Below are positions 15,892-23,189 of a DNA stretch of 24,424 nucleotides, piece after piece (position 1 is the first letter of the stretch; every line of letters starts with the position of its first letter). The notes below the pieces were generated by a model that did no database searches, had not been told where the DNA came from, and was given only the letters and a program-made list of their open reading frames with translations. The position numbers and the translations under genes were made by a program. Source of the stretch: Lysobacteraceae bacterium. GTDB taxonomy: Bacteria; Pseudomonadota; Gammaproteobacteria; Xanthomonadales; Xanthomonadaceae. The DNA is taken from assembly GCA_017990865.1 (NCBI GenBank), contig JAGNNB010000002.1, positions 1 to 24,424 on the forward strand. Reading direction: 5' to 3'.

Positions 15892-16529
15892 AACGAAATC
15901 CTCAGGAGGTGAATGCGGTCGCGAATCGCAGCATCGAATCGCGGTCGTGGACGGGTCTCGAATCGCGGCCGAACGCCACCGATGCCGCGACAAGCGCAGT
16001 CATGAACGGTCGGCAGCGCTCCGCTGCTGGTGAAGAAGTCCCTCGGGAACGAAGACGCCCGATTCGGCAGGGCGTCTTGGAGCCTGTTCAAAATCTGCTG
16101 CGCTCGGTGCTTTCGCGCCGTCCGCTGCTCGAAATGCTCATGTACCTTTACGTACACTCCGCTTTCTGCGCTGCGGGCGGCGCGAAATCCCCATCGCTCG
16201 CGACGATTTTGAACAGGCTCTTGAACGTGAGGATGTCGGACCGCGCGAAAAGGTCGCAGTCTTCGTCGAAGGCGTTGAAATGGCCGATGCGGTCCGCGCC
16301 GCCGAATCGGCGAGAGGGCCTCGAGAGACGGCGCGAAGGCGCTGTGTGTGCGCCGAAGATGCGAGGTCGAGGCTCCGAACCGCGGAGGCCTCGCTGAACG
16401 AGGATGACGCGTTCGCGGCATTCGCGCGGGCACTGAACCGCCGTGGAGAGCCTCAGATACGCCCGAGGCCACGATGTCCGCACACGCCAGGGCGACGTGT
16501 CGGCCCCGACCTTGCGAAACGCTTCGGGT
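15892..16529. other. Gap in the paralogue array holding a MITE-like element
   Basis: The repeat at 16080-16220 occupies the middle. On the minus strand the frame crossing the repeat reads HFNAFDEDCDLFARSDILTF and then into the repeat, but it has no start signal or recognised homologue. The rest (16221-16529) is GC-rich without a convincing gene on either strand. It is longer than the other gaps in the array, suggesting inserted DNA or a decayed sixth copy; I could not recognise family motifs in it. Confidence 0.5.
16080..16220 (-). mobile_element. MITE-like element with terminal inverted repeats
   Basis: A non-coding unit of about 141 bases is bounded by perfect inverted ends: agcctgttcaaaatc at 16081-16095 and gattttgaacaggct at 16205-16219, extendable by one pair (g16080/c16220). 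Flanks ttg on both sides could be a 3-base target duplication, but that is ambiguous. Bases 16081-16173 match 13403-13495 in inverse orientation with five mismatches. On the minus strand it carries the small open frame MSISSSGRRESTERSRF, one residue different from the other copy. There is no transposase inside; mobilisation in trans would be required. Confidence 0.75.
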
Positions 16530-16985
16530 TTAAGGCGCGGTGGAGGTCAACGCTTTCTGCGCTTGCTGTTTTTGCTCGCGGTAATCGCTGACGTTCATGC
16601 ACAGCAAGCGATAGCGATTGCTGCCGATGACTTTCGTGCGCTCGCAGACTTGGCGATTGTCCGTGGCTTTGTTGACGGCCGCCTTCACGGATTCGAGATG
16701 GTTGAACAGCTCGATTTTCTCGTCCACAAGCAGTTCGTCGATGCTGCCGTGACCGTCCAGCATTTCCAGCACGCGGGTCTGGGTCTTGACCAGAGCGTCG
16801 CGATCGTTCGCGGTCAGATCTTTGAAGGGGCCGCGGCCAGCGACCACCATGGCCCGCAAGTGGCTTTGCTGAACGACGATATCGCGCACGGCCGGCGGGA
16901 TCGGGCTCTCGGTTGAGGCCATCGCGACCGACAGCCACAGCGCCAGCGTCGCGATCGTCGCCGCGAGCAGATTGCGGATGTTCAT
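16530..16985 (-). CDS. Exported Cys-X14-Cys family protein, paralogue 4
   Basis: The 151-residue start MNIRNLLAATIATLALWLSVAMA is a clear signal peptide (cleavage after AMA, residue 23), with GGAGG 6 bases upstream of the ATG. The body has the family blocks IELFNHLESVKAAVNKATDNRQ, VCERTKVIGSNRYR (Cys114) and LCMNVSDYREQKQQAQK (Cys129). It lacks the two C-terminal cysteines of paralogues 1-3, and YREHKE is changed to YREQKQ, so it is a diverged subtype, intermediate towards paralogue 5 (shared CER.KVIGSNR). Function unknown. It stands 119 bases downstream of paralogue 5. Confidence 0.82.
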   Translation of the reverse strand: MNIRNLLAATIATLALWLSVAMASTESPIPPAVRDIVVQQSHLRAMVVAGRGPFKDLTANDRDALVKTQTRVLEMLDGHGSIDELLVDEKIELFNHLESVKAAVNKATDNRQVCERTKVIGSNRYRLLCMNVSDYREQKQQAQKALTSTAP

Positions 16986-17104
16986 CGTCGCCTCCGAGCC
17001 ACCGTCCGAAATGTCGGTGTACCACAACCGCAGGCGATGCGCACCTGGGCTGCCCTCGGTAGGCCGCCCTCAGCCGGTGCCGCGGGCGGTCCAGAAGCGG
17101 CGGG

Positions 17105-17554
17105 TCAGCGTTCGACCTTCAGCCCTTCTTGCTGGGCTCGCTCGCGCTGCCGGCGGCGTTCGGCGACCGTCAGGCATTTGTTTTGCGGGCGATTGGAGCC
17201 GATCACTTTCACCCGCTCGCACACCATCCGGCCGTCCTCGGCCTTCGCGACGAGGGCGCGGACTTCCTCCACCGCATTGAACAAACGGACCTTCTCGTCC
17301 TCGCGCAGGCCATCGAAACTGTCGCGGCCTTCGATCAGCGCATAGACCGTGTCCTGCTTGCGCAGGATCGCTTGTTTCTCGCCGTCCGTGAGGTGCTCGT
17401 AATCGCCCTTCTTGGCGGTGAGATCGCGTTTGAGGGCGTCTTGCGATGCGCGCAGGCTCTGCGGCGTGCCGTCGATGGCGATCGCGTCGTCGGCGACGAC
17501 AGCGAAGGAGAGCGTTGCCGCCAAACACAGGGCGGCCAGGGACGAAATTCGCAT
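17105..17554 (-). CDS. Exported Cys-X14-Cys family protein, paralogue 5 (most diverged)
   Basis: The 149-residue protein begins MRISSLAALCLAATLSFAVVA, a signal peptide cleaved near residue 21. The mature part keeps VRLFNAVEEVRALVAKAEDGR, VCERVKVIGSNR (Cys112) and KCLTVAERRRQRERAQQ (Cys127), so the Cys-X14-Cys spacing is identical to the other four even though most other residues differ. It has no C-terminal cysteine pair. A GAAGAA sequence about 6 bases upstream is a modest ribosome-binding site. The same frame stays open for 1100 codons upstream, antisense-free but out of frame with aceA and aceB; that is a GC artefact, not a fusion. Function unknown. Confidence 0.8.
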   Translation of the reverse strand: MRISSLAALCLAATLSFAVVADDAIAIDGTPQSLRASQDALKRDLTAKKGDYEHLTDGEKQAILRKQDTVYALIEGRDSFDGLREDEKVRLFNAVEEVRALVAKAEDGRMVCERVKVIGSNRPQNKCLTVAERRRQRERAQQEGLKVER

Positions 17555-17600
17555 GCGGCGTTCTTCGAAAATTGCGGGACCGCACAGCATACGCAAATCG

Positions 17601-17620
17601 CAGCCCGTCGCGACGGGCTG
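17601..17620. other. Perfect 20-bp palindrome downstream of aceA
   Basis: cagcccgtcg is followed directly by its reverse complement cgacgggctg. With no spacer it can form a hairpin with a small loop in either transcript, or be a dimeric protein-binding site. It lies between paralogue 5 and the aceA terminator-like hairpin. Confidence 0.7.
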
Positions 17621-17631
17621 GAAGTCATGCG

Positions 17632-17661
17632 AACGGCCGAGGACGCGAGTCCCCGGCCGTT
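17632..17661 (-). terminator. Hairpin after aceA
   Basis: AACGGCCG (17632-17639) pairs with CGGCCGTT (17654-17661). After a one-base mismatch, an inner GGAC/GTCC stem continues, closed by a gcga loop. It lies 36 bases beyond the aceA stop. No clear T-run is seen, so termination strength is uncertain. Confidence 0.6.
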
Positions 17662-17697
17662 GCGATACGCGCTGCGATGGCCTGCGATAGGCTGTGG

Positions 17698-18999
17698 TTA
17701 AGCCGCGGCGGCAGGCGCCTCGTGGAACTGCTCTTCCTCGGTCGAGCCCTTCAGCGCGACGGTCGAGGACTGTCCACCCTGAATGGTCTGGGTCACGCTG
17801 TCGAAGTAGCCGGTGCCCACTTCGCGCTGGTGCTTCACCGCAGTGAAACCGCGATCGGCGGCGGCGAATTCGGCTTCCTGCAACTCGACGAAAGCGCTCA
17901 TCTGGCGACGCGCGTAACCGTGCGCGAGGTTGAACATCGAGTAGTTCAGCGCGTGGAAACCGGCGAGCGTGATGAACTGGAACTTGTAGCCGTAGCTGGC
18001 GATTTCCTTCTGGAACTTCGCGATGGTGGCGTCGTCGAGGTTCTTCTTCCAGTTGAAGCTGGGCGAGCAGTTGTAGGCCAACAGCTTGCCCGGGAACTTC
18101 GCGTGGATGGCTTCGGCGAACTTGCGTGCGAATTCGAGGTCCGGCTTGCCGGTTTCGCACCACACCAAATCGGCGTAAGGCGCGTACGCCAGGCCGCGGC
18201 TGATCGCCTGGTCCAAGCCGTTCTTGGTCTTGTAGAAGCCTTCGACCGTGCGCTCGCCGGTGCAGAACGGCGCGTCGTTGGCGTCGACATCGCTGGTGAG
18301 CAGATCGGCGGCTTCGGCGTCGGTGCGGGCGACGATCAGCGTCGGCGTGCCCATCACGTCGGCGGCGAGGCGCGCGGCGACCAGTTTCTCCACCGCTTCG
18401 CGAGTCGGCACCAGCACTTTGCCGCCCATGTGGCCGCACTTCTTGACGCTGGCGAGTTGGTCTTCGAAATGCACGCCCGCCGCGCCGGCTTCGATCATCG
18501 CTTTCATCAATTCGAACGCATTCAGCACACCGCCGAAACCGGCTTCGGCGTCGGCCACGATCGGCTGCAGAAAGTCGATATCGCCGGTGCCTTCCGCGCA
18601 TTGGATCTGATCGGCGCGCAGCAGCGTGTTGTTGATGCGCTTGACCACCTGCGGCACCGAGTTCGCCGGGTACAGCGATTGGTCGGGATACATTTCGCCG
18701 GCGATGTTGGCGTCGGCCGCGACCTGCCAACCGCTGAGATAAATCGCCTTCAAGCCGGCCTTCACCTGCTGCATCGCTTGATTGCCGGTCATCGCGCCGA
18801 GCGCGTTGACGAAGTCCTCGGTCTGCAGCGATTTCCAGAGTTTTTCGGCGCCGATCTTGGCGATCGAATGCTCCACCGGCACGGTGCCGCGCAGACGCAC
18901 GACTTCCTCGGCGGAATAGGGGCGGGTGATCCCGGCCCAGCGCGGGTTGTTGTTCCAATCCAGCTTCAGTTGTTCGGCGGTGGGGAGCGTGGTCTTCAT
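17698..18999 (-). CDS. aceA: Isocitrate lyase
   Basis: The 433-residue length matches the short bacterial ICL type. It cleaves isocitrate to glyoxylate and succinate, the first step of the glyoxylate shunt, in the cytosol. Signature features are [12 protein letters not shown] (88-99), the catalytic loop [11 protein letters not shown] with Cys188 (186-196), the metal-binding acidic residues around [10 protein letters not shown] (148-157), FEDQ (178-181) and NCSPSFNW further on. The start [18 protein letters not shown] was chosen over an upstream open frame because the extra 38 codons run through a REP-like hairpin; AGGA lies about 8 bases upstream of this ATG. It is downstream of aceB in the same direction with a 126-base gap that contains the hairpin. 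Confidence 0.97.
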   Translation of the reverse strand: MKTTLPTAEQLKLDWNNNPRWAGITRPYSAEEVVRLRGTVPVEHSIAKIGAEKLWKSLQTEDFVNALGAMTGNQAMQQVKAGLKAIYLSGWQVAADANIAGEMYPDQSLYPANSVPQVVKRINNTLLRADQIQCAEGTGDIDFLQPIVADAEAGFGGVLNAFELMKAMIEAGAAGVHFEDQLASVKKCGHMGGKVLVPTREAVEKLVAARLAADVMGTPTLIVARTDAEAADLLTSDVDANDAPFCTGERTVEGFYKTKNGLDQAISRGLAYAPYADLVWCETGKPDLEFARKFAEAIHAKFPGKLLAYNCSPSFNWKKNLDDATIAKFQKEIASYGYKFQFITLAGFHALNYSMFNLAHGYARRQMSAFVELQEAEFAAADRGFTAVKHQREVGTGYFDSVTQTIQGGQSSTVALKGSTEEEQFHEAPAAAA

Positions 19000-19035
19000 G
19001 GTCGTGGGTCCTGCGTGGGGTCTGGTAGAAAAGGG

Positions 19036-19114
19036 GCTGTAGGAGCGCCGGAAGGCTGTGGGAGGGCCGGAAGGCCCGAATGCAGAATCCATCGGGCCTT
19101 CCGGCCCTCCCACA
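19036..19114. repeat. REP-like hairpin between aceB and aceA
   Basis: A perfect 23-bp inverted repeat (19057-19079 and 19092-19114, arms rich in gggagggccggaaggccc, 12-base loop) starts 12 bases after the aceB stop. Beside it is a 19-nt direct repeat, gctgtaggagcgccggaag at 19036-19054 and gctgtgggagggccggaag at 19055-19073, differing at two bases. There is no T-run, so it more likely acts as a mRNA processing or stability element that sets aceB and aceA apart than as a full terminator. It resembles short extragenic palindromes of this bacterial group. Confidence 0.8.
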
Positions 19115-19125
19115 ACATCGACGGT

Positions 19126-20796
19126 TCAATCGATCCGTTCGTATGCCGGCAGCGTGAGGAAATCGGCGAGCGTGTCGCGGTGCGTGAGTTCCGACAGCAG
19201 CGCGATCGCTTCGTCGACGCGTGAGGCGCCCGCGACGGTGGCGTCGGCGGCGAGTTTCGACGGCAAACCGATCAGGGCGCGCTCGAACAGCGCGAAATCC
19301 AACTGCGTGCCGTCGGCCAAATGCAGCGAGCCGCGCGCGGCGTCGCCATCGGCGTAATGCAGCCATTGCCACAATTGCGCGCGCGCGATTTCGGCGGTGG
19401 CGGCGTCTTCCATCATGCCGTGGATCGGCACGCAGCCGTTGCCGTCGAGCCACGCGGCGAGATAACGCACGCAGACTTCGACATTGCCGAAGAAACCCGC
19501 TTCGGTGATGGTGCCGAGCGAAGGCCGCAGCAGGTCTTCCGCCGTCGCGTTCACGTCGCTGCGGCCGACATGCTGTTGATGCGGCTGCGGCATGCGCGCA
19601 TCGAAAATCTCGCGCGCGATCGGCACCAAACCCGGATGCGCCACCCAAGTGCCGTCGTGACCGGCCTCGGCTTCGCGCAGTTTGTCGGCGCGCACGCGCG
19701 CGATGGCAGCGGCATTGGCCACCTCGTCGCGCGGATTGGGAATCTGCGCCGCCATCCCGCCCATCGCATGCGCGCGACGGCGGTGACAAGTCTTGATCAG
19801 CAGTTCCGAATACGCTTTCAGGAACGGCTGCGTCATCGTCACTTGCCCGCGTTCGGGCAGGACGCGGCTGGCGCGCGCGCCGCCGCGATGCGCGCGCAGC
19901 GTTTTGATGTACGAAAAGATGTAATCCCAGCGCCCGCAGTTCAAACCGACGATGCGGTCGCGCAGCGCGTGCAGAATCTCGTCCATCTCGAACGCCGCCG
20001 GCAGCGTTTCGATCAGCACCGTCGCCTTCATCTGGCCGTGCGCCAAGCCCAGCATCTGTTCGATTTCGCTCATCACCGCGTCCCACAACTGCGCTTCTTC
20101 CATGCACTGCAGCTTGGGCAGATAGAAATACGGGCCGCGGTCCTGCGCCGCGAGCGCCGCGGCGTTGTGGAAGGCGAACAGGCCGAGATCGAACAAGCTG
20201 CCGCTCATGCGCGTGCCGTCGATGCGGATGTGCTTTTCGTCCAGATGCCAGCCGCGCGGGCGCACCAACAGCACCGCGCGCTCGGCGGCGGGCTTCAAAC
20301 GGTATTCCTTGCCGTTGCCGTCGAAGGCGAGCGTGCCGGCGACCGCCTCGCGCAGCGCGCGCTGGCCGATCAACAGGTTCGCCCATGTCGGCGTGGTGGA
20401 ATCCTCGAAATCGGCCATGTAGCAGTTCGCGCCCGAGTTCAGCGCGTTGATGACCATCTTCGGGTCGACCGGGCCGGTGATCTCCACCCGGCGGTCGAGC
20501 AAGGCGTCGGGAATCGGCGCCACGAACCACTCGCTTTCGCGAATGGCGCGGGTGTCTTCGCGAAAGGCCGGCAGCGCACCGGCGTCGAATTGGGCCTGCC
20601 GCGCCTGCCGGGCGGCCAGACGGATCCGCCGCTGCGGGTCGAAGCGGCGATGCAGTGCGGCCAGGAAGCGCAGCGCTTCGGGCGTCAACAGCGCGTCTTG
20701 GCCGGGGAAGGCACCGAGCACCTCGACGCCGGCATCCGCACCCTGCGGCGCGCCTGCGGAGGGATCGGCATCCTGAGGTTTGAGGACAGCGGACAT
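19126..20796 (-). CDS. aceB: Malate synthase A
   Basis: The 556-residue protein condenses glyoxylate with acetyl-CoA to malate, completing the glyoxylate shunt. Signature stretches are MVINALNSGANCYMADFEDS (114-133), RPRGWH (179-184), GLNCGRWDYIFS (284-295), the DGTWVAHPG segment, and MEDAATAEIARAQLWQW near the C-terminus, which contains the catalytic Asp region of the A isoform. The ATG at 20796 (MSAVLKPQD) was chosen; an in-frame GTG at 20811 is possible. Neither has a strong ribosome-binding site. It is the first gene of aceB-aceA on the minus strand, divergent from the LysR regulator with only 124 bases between the starts. That spacing suggests direct control by the regulator. Confidence 0.97.
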   Translation of the reverse strand: MSAVLKPQDADPSAGAPQGADAGVEVLGAFPGQDALLTPEALRFLAALHRRFDPQRRIRLAARQARQAQFDAGALPAFREDTRAIRESEWFVAPIPDALLDRRVEITGPVDPKMVINALNSGANCYMADFEDSTTPTWANLLIGQRALREAVAGTLAFDGNGKEYRLKPAAERAVLLVRPRGWHLDEKHIRIDGTRMSGSLFDLGLFAFHNAAALAAQDRGPYFYLPKLQCMEEAQLWDAVMSEIEQMLGLAHGQMKATVLIETLPAAFEMDEILHALRDRIVGLNCGRWDYIFSYIKTLRAHRGGARASRVLPERGQVTMTQPFLKAYSELLIKTCHRRRAHAMGGMAAQIPNPRDEVANAAAIARVRADKLREAEAGHDGTWVAHPGLVPIAREIFDARMPQPHQQHVGRSDVNATAEDLLRPSLGTITEAGFFGNVEVCVRYLAAWLDGNGCVPIHGMMEDAATAEIARAQLWQWLHYADGDAARGSLHLADGTQLDFALFERALIGLPSKLAADATVAGASRVDEAIALLSELTHRDTLADFLTLPAYERID

Positions 20797-20920
20797 GCGG
20801 ACATCCAACACAACGTGGGGAAGTCACCATCCGCCCACGTACAGTATTTGACAACTGAGTTTTTTCAATTGTAATTATTAGCTAAACTTATAAGTAGGCA
20901 AATCAATCACCTCCGGACCC
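20797..20920. promoter_or_regulatory. Divergent aceB / lysR promoter region
   Basis: A sharply AT-rich patch (about 20841-20910) stands in GC-rich DNA. Towards the LysR gene: TTGACA at 20848-20853 and a weak -10 TAATTA at 20872-20877 (18-bp spacing). Towards aceB: TTGAAA (minus strand, 20863-20868) and TACTGT (20841-20846), 16-bp spacing. The two predicted promoters overlap, so occupancy of one should affect the other. A palindrome CTTATAAG lies at 20887-20894 and is a candidate core for a LysR-type site, though no clear T-N11-A dyad was proven. Confidence 0.55.
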
Positions 20921-21883
20921 ATGGCCGACTCCCCTACTCGACGATTTGCCTATAAGGGCGACCGCCTGAAGCCCCTCCGGGCCTTCTGCCAGGTGGCCCG
21001 GCTGGGGTCGGTTTCGCGCGCGGCGGCGGCCCTTTACGTCACCCAGCCGGCCATTACCCTGCAATTGCAGGCGTTGGAACGGGAACTCGGCGTGCAGTTG
21101 TTCGAACGCGCCGGCCGCCGGCTCACACCCACCCGCGAGGGCGAGGCCCTATACGAACTGGCGCGGCCGCTGGTGGAAGGCATCGACAGCCTGCCCGCCG
21201 CCTTCCGCGAGCAGGTCAAAGGCCTGGATGTCGGCGAACTGCATGTCGCCGCCGGCAGCTCGACCATCCTGTACCTGCTGCCGAAGATCGTGGAGGCCTA
21301 CAGACAGGCTCATCCGGAAGTGAAGCTGGTGCTGCACAACGTCACCGGCGCCAGCGGCCTGGACCTGCTGCGCAGCGACGGCGTGGACCTTGCCGTGGGC
21401 TCGATGCTGGACGTGCCCAGCGACCTCGACTACACGCCCGTCTACCGCTTCGAACCGATGCTGATCGCCACGCCCACCCATCCGCTGGCGACCAAGCCCG
21501 AACTGAAACTCGACGACCTCTCGCCCTACGGCCTGATCCTGCCGCCGAAGCGACTCACCACCTATCGTCTGGTCGACTTGGTGTTCCAACAAAACCGCGT
21601 CCCCTACACCGTCGCGCTGGAAGTCGGCGGCTGGGAAGTCATCAAGCAATACGTCGCGATGGGCCTCGGGATCAGCATCGTCACCTCGATCTGCCTCACC
21701 GACGCCGATCGCACCCGCCTCGCCGCCCGATCGCTCGCGAAATATTTCCCCTCTCGCAGCTACGGCGTGGTGATGCGCAAAGGCAAATACCTCTCATCGC
21801 AAGCCCGCGACTTCATCGCGCTGATCCAGCCGCAGATGCTGGCCCCGCGCGAATACGACGAGACAGGGCATTCGGGCAGGTGA
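20921..21883 (+). CDS. LysR-type transcriptional regulator, probable regulator of aceBA
   Basis: The 320-residue length is standard for the family. An N-terminal winged helix-turn-helix (about 16-75) contains LGSVSRAAAALYVTQPAITL, QALERELGVQLFERAGRRLTPT. The periplasmic-binding-like effector domain follows (about 97-310), resembling the CysB/Cbl-like subgroup in overall shape. Divergent placement from aceB with overlapping promoters is the classic arrangement for a LysR protein that controls its neighbour and itself, so regulation of the glyoxylate shunt is likely; the co-inducer is unknown. No good Shine-Dalgarno sequence precedes the ATG at 20921. The same pairing with aceBA is, from memory, seen in Xanthomonas genomes. 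Confidence 0.92.
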   Translation: MADSPTRRFAYKGDRLKPLRAFCQVARLGSVSRAAAALYVTQPAITLQLQALERELGVQLFERAGRRLTPTREGEALYELARPLVEGIDSLPAAFREQVKGLDVGELHVAAGSSTILYLLPKIVEAYRQAHPEVKLVLHNVTGASGLDLLRSDGVDLAVGSMLDVPSDLDYTPVYRFEPMLIATPTHPLATKPELKLDDLSPYGLILPPKRLTTYRLVDLVFQQNRVPYTVALEVGGWEVIKQYVAMGLGISIVTSICLTDADRTRLAARSLAKYFPSRSYGVVMRKGKYLSSQARDFIALIQPQMLAPREYDETGHSGR

Positions 21884-21909
21884 GGTTCGCGAAAACCATA
21901 TGTCGCATC

Positions 21910-21997
21910 CGTAGGGCGGAACCCGCAAAGCGGATTCCGCCGCCCGACGTATTCACCAACGCATTGGCGGAATCGCCTTCGGCGGTTCCGCCCTACG
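21910..21997. repeat. REP-pair (BIME-like) unit upstream of RAYT
   Basis: The 88-base unit is bounded by cgtagggcggaacc and ggttccgccctacg, inverted copies. Inside are two hairpins: ggcggaa...gcggattccgcc (about 21915-21941) and ggcggaatcgcc-ttc-ggcggttccgcc (about 21966-21992). A near-identical-length unit lies on the other side of the transposase gene at 22638-22725. Such flanking pairs are the substrates of REP-associated tyrosine transposases. Confidence 0.88.
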
Positions 21998-22089
21998 GCC
22001 GCCATGATGTTGCGTGTCGGAGTTTTCTGACGAGGTTATGTATGTTTCGCCGATGTTGCTCGCATCGCACGTATCCGATGCTGGGCACT

Positions 22090-22581
22090 ATGCCGAACTA
22101 TCGACGACTTTGGGTGCCCGGCGGCACATGGTTTTTCACGGTCAACTTATTGCAACGACGCGATAACGATCTGCTGGTTCGCGAGATCGACCGACTTCGC
22201 GATTGCGTCGCGCGCGAACGCGGCCGCCGCCCGTTCTCGATCATGGCATGGGTGGTGTTGCCCGAGCACATGCACTGGATTTGGCGACTGCCGGAGGGCG
22301 ATGCCGATTTCGCCATGCGCTGGCGCAGAATCAAGACCGATTTCAGCCTCGGTATCGAAAAAACGGAGCATCGCTCATCCGCGCGGATCGTGCGCGGCGA
22401 GCGTGGCATCTGGCAGCGACGTTATTGGGAGCATGCGATCCGCGACGAGGTCGATCTTTGGCGTCATGTCGATTACATCCACTACAACCCTGTGAAGCAT
22501 GGTCTCGTCGCGAATGTCGCGGATTGGCCGCACTCGTCATTTCATCGATATTTCCAGCAACGACACTACCCGCACGATTAG
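22090..22581 (+). CDS. REP-associated tyrosine transposase (RAYT), apparently intact
   Basis: The 163-residue protein begins MPNYRRLWVPGGTWFFTVNL, typical of the REP-associated Y1 transposase family. It has the HUH motif LPEHMHWIW (His60, His62) and RRYWEHAIRDE...HVDYIHYNPVKHGLV (111-140), whose tyrosines include the likely nucleophile (Tyr129 is my best guess). It nicks and rejoins single-stranded DNA at REP hairpins and is thought to have spread them, as a domesticated single-copy enzyme. The ATG at 22090 was chosen because it begins the conserved domain; an ATG at 22078 would add four residues. It lies exactly between two 88-base REP-pair units, and no lesion was seen, unlike the decayed relative at 7160. 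Confidence 0.93.
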   Translation: MPNYRRLWVPGGTWFFTVNLLQRRDNDLLVREIDRLRDCVARERGRRPFSIMAWVVLPEHMHWIWRLPEGDADFAMRWRRIKTDFSLGIEKTEHRSSARIVRGERGIWQRRYWEHAIRDEVDLWRHVDYIHYNPVKHGLVANVADWPHSSFHRYFQQRHYPHD

Positions 22582-22637
22582 GCCGACTTCTCAGGCGCGT
22601 AATCCGCGAGACGGATGCCATCGTCGAATACCGAAAT

Positions 22638-22725
22638 CGTAGGGCCGAACCCGCGAAGCGGATTTCGCCACCCGAGATATTCGCCATAGCAAAGACGGAA
22701 TCGCCTTCGGCGGTTCCGTCCTATG
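22638..22725. repeat. REP-pair (BIME-like) unit downstream of RAYT
   Basis: The 88-base unit has the same plan and orientation as the one at 21910-21997: left hairpin gggccgaacccgcgaagcgg..., right hairpin acggaatcgccttcggcggttccgt. Outer ends are cgtaggg and cctatg, with a few substitutions, mostly in compensating or G-T pairing positions. Confidence 0.87.
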
Positions 22726-22799
22726 CCATCGCATCGAAATCCACGTTGGCTTTACGTACGCAACGATGCCGTCGACGCCCGTCAGCGCCGACCGCGGCA

Positions 22800-23189
22800 T
22801 CAATGCATCGAATGCAAACCGAACATGTTGCCTTCGGTGTCGACCGCGAGCGCGCAAAAGCCGTAGGGGCCGATCGAGATTTTCTGTTGCTGAATAAGGC
22901 CGCCCGCCGCTTCCACGCGGCCCGCTTCGACCGCGCAGTCTTCGCAGGAGAAATACACCAGTATGCCGTTGCCGTTCGGCGCGAAACCCTCCATCTTCAC
23001 CAACGCCCCACTGGCGCCAGGAAGCGGTTCTTCGCTCATCGCGAACGCGTACATCTCGATACTGGGGCCTTCGATACCTTCGGTCGGCAACAGGGTCAAC
23101 GCGCGTCCCAGCACGCGCTCGTAGAACGCTTTGGCGCGCGGCATATCGTGTACGTAAATCTCGAACCAACCGACTGGATTCATATTCAT
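22800..23189 (-). CDS. VOC superfamily (glyoxalase/bleomycin-resistance fold) protein
   Basis: The 129-residue single-domain protein has the two beta-alpha-beta-beta-beta motifs of the vicinal oxygen chelate fold. The first is GWFEIYVHDMPRAKAFYERVLG (7-28) and the second begins NGILVYFSCEDCAVEAGRVEAAGG (74-97), ending FCALAVDTEGNMFGLHSMH. It is closest in feel to the small YaeR/PhnB-like proteins of unknown substrate. Glu10 and residues in the C-terminal strand (Asp117, His126) may bind metal. The start MNMNPVGW at 23189 has GGAGG 7 bases upstream. It stands alone on the minus strand between REP units; nothing nearby suggests its substrate. Confidence 0.9.
   Translation of the reverse strand: MNMNPVGWFEIYVHDMPRAKAFYERVLGRALTLLPTEGIEGPSIEMYAFAMSEEPLPGASGALVKMEGFAPNGNGILVYFSCEDCAVEAGRVEAAGGLIQQQKISIGPYGFCALAVDTEGNMFGLHSMH

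Noticed and set aside
17446..19224. 592-residue plus-strand open frame
   Set aside because: Antisense to aceA, which is certain; no domain recognised in it.
17105..20854. 1249-residue open frame on the minus strand spanning aceA and aceB
   Set aside because: Only its last 149 codons (paralogue 5) have a signal peptide and family motifs; the rest is a GC-rich frame overlapping aceA and aceB in another register.
19321..20874. 517-residue plus-strand open frame
   Set aside because: Antisense to aceB, which has unmistakable malate synthase motifs; the composition is that of a shadow frame.
21910..22725. CRISPR array
   Set aside because: Only two units, each internally palindromic, on either side of a RAYT gene; no regular spacers.
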